Positions 59,505-64,000 of a stretch of DNA of 64,000 nucleotides are shown one piece after another; position 1 is the first letter of the stretch, and each line of letters begins with the position of its first letter. A program made the translations under genes and the position numbers. The notes beneath the pieces were generated by a model. It was not told where the DNA came from and made no database searches. It worked only from the letters and a program-made list of their open reading frames with translations. Source of the DNA: Xenopus tropicalis (taxonomy: Eukaryota; Chordata; Amphibia; Anura; Pipidae); contig NC_030683.2 in assembly GCF_000004195.4 (NCBI RefSeq), positions 78,213,410-78,277,409 of the forward strand, given 5' to 3'.

Positions 59505-59935
59505 CAGGCAAATGAATGTTAGGGGCATGCTACAGACCCCCCTCACAGGGAAAAGGCTCAGCTCCTCTTGCAAATAGGAAAGGTTGGGTTGTGGTGAGTC
59601 TTATTAATGGGGGAGTTTAATTTCTCAGACAGTAATTGGAGAATACAGCCAGCATAGTTAATAATCAATAAAAAAACAGTTTAATAAAGCTTATGGGGAC
59701 CCAGCGAGAAAGGGCGCTATATTGGATCTCTATCAAACCAGTATATAGTTATCTCTAACAAACCAGAGTAAATTGCAAATGTGCAACTACTAGAACATTT
59801 GGGTAAAAGTGACCTTAATTAAGACAAGTTGGGGGTCAGACATATAAACACTACAGCAAGTGTTGTAAAGCAGAAATCAGGAAGGAAAAATAGAAAATGA
59901 GAAACTAATTGCATCCAAAGCAAAGACTAATCCTT
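59505..59935 (+). pseudogene. CR1/L2-type LINE endonuclease-region fossil
   Basis: The motifs are split over several frames. CYRPPSQGKG starts at 59528, MGEFNFSDSNWR at 59607, GAILDL at 59713 and KLIASKAKTNP at 59902. In CR1/L2-type LINEs the apurinic endonuclease has the order YRPP, (L/M)GDFN.PDI.W, then ILDL, and the linker to the RT has a KAK.NP word. The order and spacing agree. Several frame changes and stops show decay. The RT part is probably the fragment at 61046-61265. Confidence 0.7.
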
Positions 59936-59940
59936 AGGTA

Positions 59941-61039
59941 CAGCTATGGGATCCCTTATCTGGAAACCTGTACTCCAAAAAGATCCAATGGTTTAATGTA
60001 CTGTAGTTATGATTGTGGTGACACCCTAATGATTCCCAGAAAATACCAACACAAATAGGAAGTAAACCCAGATTTATTACACTGGGAACTGGGCTGAAGC
60101 AAATACAGATAAATGCAGAAAGTATGAACAGGCAGCAATGGCAAATGTAGTGCAATGCAATGTAAACCACACTAACATTTGAGTTTTAACAACAAAGTAA
60201 ATAAACACTTTGTTTTCACTGTAATCCACTGTGGATTATTATTACTAATCCACTTTGTGTTGGTTAGTAATAATGATCCCACAATGCATTGGTGCAGTGT
60301 GTGTGTCTCCTGTAACAACTGACACAGAGTTTTCCTTGTGTAGATTCTGTCTGAGGGAACTACGTGTATATTGTACAGTCTATCGCAGTGTTGCTGCTGC
60401 TGCACAAGTTAGATATATATATTAGTTACCCGTATGTCAGTACTGTGGCACACTTACTACTGAGATGTGAGATAGGCAATGTGTTTGGGAGCGCAGGTCT
60501 CCCCTCAGTACTGAGTTTGTGACTAGGAATGGCACTGGCTGGATTTCAGTCATTCCCAAACTGCACAGGGGGAATCTCTGTCTCCCATGCAGCATCCACA
60601 CACACACACATGCACTCTGACCAGCAGCTCTCGCCCCCTCAGGTCCACTTCCTTTTTTTTCTTTCTTCCTCTTCCTTTTTGGAGCACATCCTCTCCAGAG
60701 CATGGCCTATAGTCCCTTCATTCCTATTACTATAAATACTGCTGCAGTCCTCATATCAACAGTGAAAATCCACATAATGCAAGGAAAGAAGTTTATTTTC
60801 AAGGAAACCAGCTGGGCTACAGCTATATTCCATAAAATCCACTTTAAGCAAATAATTCTAGTTGTTTAAAAATAAAAAAAAAAGTTCCTTGTACTTGATG
60901 GAAACTAAGATACTATAAATTATATTTGTGATAAAATAATCCTATTGGATTTATTTATTGTTTACATTTTTTTTAGTAGACTTAAGGTATAGGGATCCAA
61001 ATTACAGAAAGACTCCTTATCCGAAAAACCCCAGGTCTG
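59941..61039 (+). mobile_element. CAGGTA-type MITE split by about 0.83 kb
   Basis: The left piece CAGCTATGGGATCCCTTATC...CCAATGG (59941-59989) and right piece from about 60829 (TTTAAGCAAATAATTCTAG, TTCCTTGTACTTGATGG, TTTTTAGTAGACTTAAGG, AACCCCAGGTC) are reversed relative to 28085-28405 and follow each other in that family. The right tip is missing. The MITE itself lies between the two LINE pieces. Confidence 0.7.
59990..60828. mobile_element. Insertion inside the MITE, unclassified
   Basis: Not part of the MITE family. On the minus strand it has AATAAATCTGGG near its end and finishes near CATAACTACA, and a CTATAAATAC box occurs on the plus strand at 60732. An LTR origin is possible but no paired terminal duplication was found. 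Inverted words ATTATTACTAATCCA / TGGTTAGTAATAAT sit at 60237-60274. Confidence 0.3.
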
Positions 61040-61045
61040 AAATAT

Positions 61046-61265
61046 GATATCTGCTGTAGGTAAACGATGTGCAGTTACAGTAGATGTGGCCTACTTGAAT
61101 TTTACCAAAATTTTCGACACGGTTTTTACACGTTTGCTTTTTTATTTTTATAAAATATCTAATAAATTAGCTACAATTTATTTTAAAAAAACTAAAAAAT
61201 ATATTGCTGACTGGACTGTTTTTTTACTACAACTCATTCTACAAGATCCTATAGCTTTTGTTTAA
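61046..61265 (+). pseudogene. CR1/L2-type LINE reverse-transcriptase fossil
   Basis: The open frame contains VDVAYLNFTKIFDTV, close to the LINE RT motif VD..YLDF.KAFDTV (palm, first catalytic aspartate block); here the first D is N. The following residues (LLFYFYKI...ADW) fit the LL..L....... W.. part loosely. It is the same strand as the endonuclease fossil 59505-59935, as expected for one element. Confidence 0.6.
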
Positions 61266-61837
61266 GATAATCCTATACTAATCTTTCACCAAGTAAAACC
61301 AAACCCTGAATCTATGAACATTCTACATACTCGCTGTTGAGCCCACATACAGGACATTGTGTCTCTTAATGTTATTTATTCTCATGGTTTTGAATCAATG
61401 TTAGCCATCTGGCCACTCAAGCACTTTGTAGTTCAGTTTAGGAGCCTTCTTACCTGATGACAAGGATACAGACAAATATACATCATTGTTACACCTGTCA
61501 CCCCACTACAGCTCTATAGATATAAAAAATTATTGGTGAACTTTGTATAAACTACTTGCGAAAAAAAGCTTTAGTTCCTAGTTGTTGCTCTGTGCTGCAA
61601 CCAAATACAATAGAAAAAAAAAGCTTCAGCAGGTTTGCAACCTACTGGAGGGACTAATTTTATGACCTAGCAATTTATGCTGATAGTTTACCAATAACAA
61701 TATTTTAGAATGAAATGTTAAATTTTTTTTTTTTGTGAATGATAACTCAAACCCAATCCCAAGTATCTATGCATTCATATATTTAAAAGACTATCTTGAT
61801 AGACTGCACCAAGAAAACAAGTCAAAATGATTAATTG
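61266..61837. other. Unassigned DNA
   Basis: Poly-A/T tracts only. Confidence 0.4.
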
Positions 61838-61845
61838 TTATTGAT

Positions 61846-62096
61846 CAGCACTGGATTTCTACACACAGCACCCAGAGACTGCTCCATGCCCCCCTCCTCC
61901 CCCGAATTGCGCACAAGCACATCTTTTTATCTCACACTCGAACACTGTGGGCAGCAAGCCCAGAAATCTCCAGCACTCCTAGACCCCAGTGCCCCAGATG
62001 TGAGCAAAGTTCAGGTGTGGTCGGGCGGCATTCCAGCTCTAAATTTGTGCTGCCCTAAGCCCAGACCTTTGTGGCCATGCCACAAATCCAGGCCTG
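61846..62096. mobile_element. hAT-like MITE with perfect 8-bp duplication
   Basis: It starts CAGCACTGGATTTC and ends ACAAATCCAGGCCTG, with TTATTGAT on both sides (61838-61845 and 62097-62104). Words GGCGGCATTCCAGCTC, GTGCTGCCCTAAGCCCAGAC and CCACAAATCCAGG are the inverse of words in 48227-48503, so it is the same family in the other orientation. It is 251 bp, and the open frame across it is a by-product. Confidence 0.93.
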
Positions 62097-62104
62097 TTAT
62101 TGAT

Positions 62105-64000
62105 GCTAATTTAGCCATCTGTCTTGGGAAGATTATACTATACATTTCAACATAGAACTGTGTGTTTATAAAAGCCCTTTATGTAGTTCTGGTATTGCTG
62201 CCTTCAAAGTAATAGCGGAGTCCTATACTTCCTCATTAGATGGGTTTGTATAGGCTACAAGTGATCACAGCTAGGTCTTGCCATACCAAACTATATCCGC
62301 ACAAGACTTGATACAAGCAGTGGACAAAAAAAACATTACATAGTCAATAAAATAACTCAGCTTGTGGACCACACCCCATACATACACCCTTTCAGCTTCT
62401 TTTTTAATGAAAACACAATACAAACATTGACTTTTGCTCTTTCTTTTTATTAACTTAACACTTTAAACAATCATAATTATGCTTGATATTCTCATCCTTA
62501 TTTTATATATTTAAACATGCACTGCTGTTACTTGGATGTAACACCCTGTGCGAGAATAGGTCTGAATGACTCAAATCTGTAGTACTGAGAGCAGAATCAA
62601 GGGTTACTGAATGTGACAGCATTATTTACAATATATGGCACAAAAGAAAGGACAAATGACTAGGCACAAAGTGTCAAACCCTTCCTAATAAAAGTGAAAG
62701 ATTTAATCTCAGAATATCTTTTAGAAATAGGGTGCCATACTGTGCAGTTGCATGGGTGTTTTTTATGTAGAAGAGCGGGTTTGCTTGCTGTTCACTACTC
62801 ACTAACTAACCATGCTGAAAACAAAAGCCAGAGTATTGTGGAAGGAATAAATAGTCTGGTAAGTGCTTGCAGAACTGGATCAGTAAATTAAACAAAAACA
62901 TACTATTCAGAGCAACTTAAAATCATTTTTAAATGGATCCATTCCTAATCTTAAGTAGGCTTTATGTTGTGTTCATTTATATTAGCTAGGCAACAGCATT
63001 TGAGAGGATGGGTTGTTACGTGCATAGAATAGGCCCTCTGAATATTTGCATATGCGTGGGAGCTTTATTGCTTGAACAGGCATTCTCCATACACATCAAT
63101 ACAACAGTGACTTCATTTAAATACACTTGGGGTGATGATGCCTAGTGAAGTCTATAGTTAATGCCGCAGCTGCAGCAAGCTATATGATTGCCTCGTGTAT
63201 AAAAACTACCAGGGGAAGTATGTTTTAATGAGCTAGGGACAGGGGAAATTGGTGCTCCAGATGTTGCAGATATAAAGCACCAGCCATCACAAAAGGGGAA
63301 GCATTGACAATTCCTTTTATTAGGCATGTCCATACTTTATAAAAGTTACTTAAAATGAGGGCAAAGTACCCTTTAATCTATTTCATTTAATATATATATA
63401 TATTTCAAGTCAAACCAAAATGACTTATGGGTGGTGTAGAAAACAAAAAGGCCAACTGAAAAACTAGAGCAAATGCTCTTTTCTCCCCTTTTATTCCTCA
63501 TAATTTATATTATTAGATACAAAAAGGAGCATAAATACTCTCAGTTGAGTATGTTCATACATTATCTGCTAATGATATTAAAATATTTTTTTACCATTAA
63601 TATCTATGGCAGGAAGAAGCCTTGTGCAGCCATATCATTTACCTTCTCATTACCCTTATTTGGCAATTCTGTTCAGCATAACAATCTTAAAAGAATCTTA
63701 AAGAATATTGTATTCCCACTAGTCATTTGTTACCATCCAAATGAATCTTTTAACTGCTATGTAATACAATATATCCCTATTCAGTGGTAAATAAAATTAC
63801 AAATAGGAATATTTTTTGGCCCCTGGAAATGGTCCTACAAAACTGTTGGATTCATATCGTACCTGCATTAATAGTAGTTCTAACAATGTCCCATTTTTTT
63901 ATTCCAGTAATTATTCAGAAGTCTCCTTCTTAACTACTGTTCAACTTATCCATCCTTATCAACTAGTGTACCCCTTCCTTTACATGCTGTAGCAAACCAC
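62105..64000. other. Unassigned AT-rich DNA
   Basis: A (TA)n tract lies at 63389-63404. A 105-residue frame at 63473-63790 has a hydrophobic start but no recognised motif and no splice context. Nothing else could be supported. Confidence 0.4.

Overview
The window is vertebrate nuclear DNA, most likely from a clawed frog (Xenopus type). Three things suggest this. The AT-rich background is packed with short non-autonomous DNA transposons of the kinds that dominate Xenopus genomes: TTAA-flanked T2/Kolobok-like MITEs opening TTAAAGG, PIF/Harbinger-like MITEs with 3-bp duplications, hAT-like MITEs with 8-bp duplications, and a very common CAGGTA...GGATCCC element. There are also decayed CR1/L2-type LINE, Penelope-like and DIRS-like retroelement fragments. 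Finally there is a vertebrate-type 18S rRNA fragment. The species is inferred from memory of these families, not from a search. I found no convincing multi-exon host gene. The only clear coding unit is a Tc1 transposase, plus one weak membrane-protein exon candidate near 34.8 kb.

Layout. 0-6.3 kb: MITEs, an LTR-like block, and a Penelope-like fossil with a hammerhead-like core. 6.3-13.6 kb: mostly unique DNA, then TTAA MITEs, a LINE 3' end and palindromic MITEs. 13.98-17.86 kb: a 13-bp minisatellite of about 300 copies whose minus strand lacks stops in all three frames over long stretches. 18-41 kb: sparse unique DNA with scattered MITEs, several nested, two hAT MITEs with perfect target duplications, and a tRNA-derived SINE. 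41.6-45.7 kb: MITEs, a DIRS-like reverse transcriptase fossil, and a near-complete 1.59-kb Tc1/mariner element. 46.6-48.8 kb: an LTR-like stretch and two hAT MITEs. 48.8-52.7 kb: a compound satellite with 33-, 35-, 47-, about 370-400- and about 576-bp periods. 53.1-54.3 kb: a chimeric 18S pseudogene followed by GC-rich repeated DNA. 55-62 kb: more MITEs, a LINE endonuclease/RT fossil split by a MITE, and a hAT MITE. 62-64 kb: nothing recognised.

The elements do not form a pathway. They form an insertion history: hAT into older DNA, Harbinger-like into T2 MITEs, an L2-tailed retroelement into a CAGGTA MITE, and a CAGGTA MITE into or beside a LINE. The largest unexplained structures are the two tandem arrays and the chimeric rDNA segment. 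Most long open frames in the window are by-products of the arrays or of palindromic MITEs.
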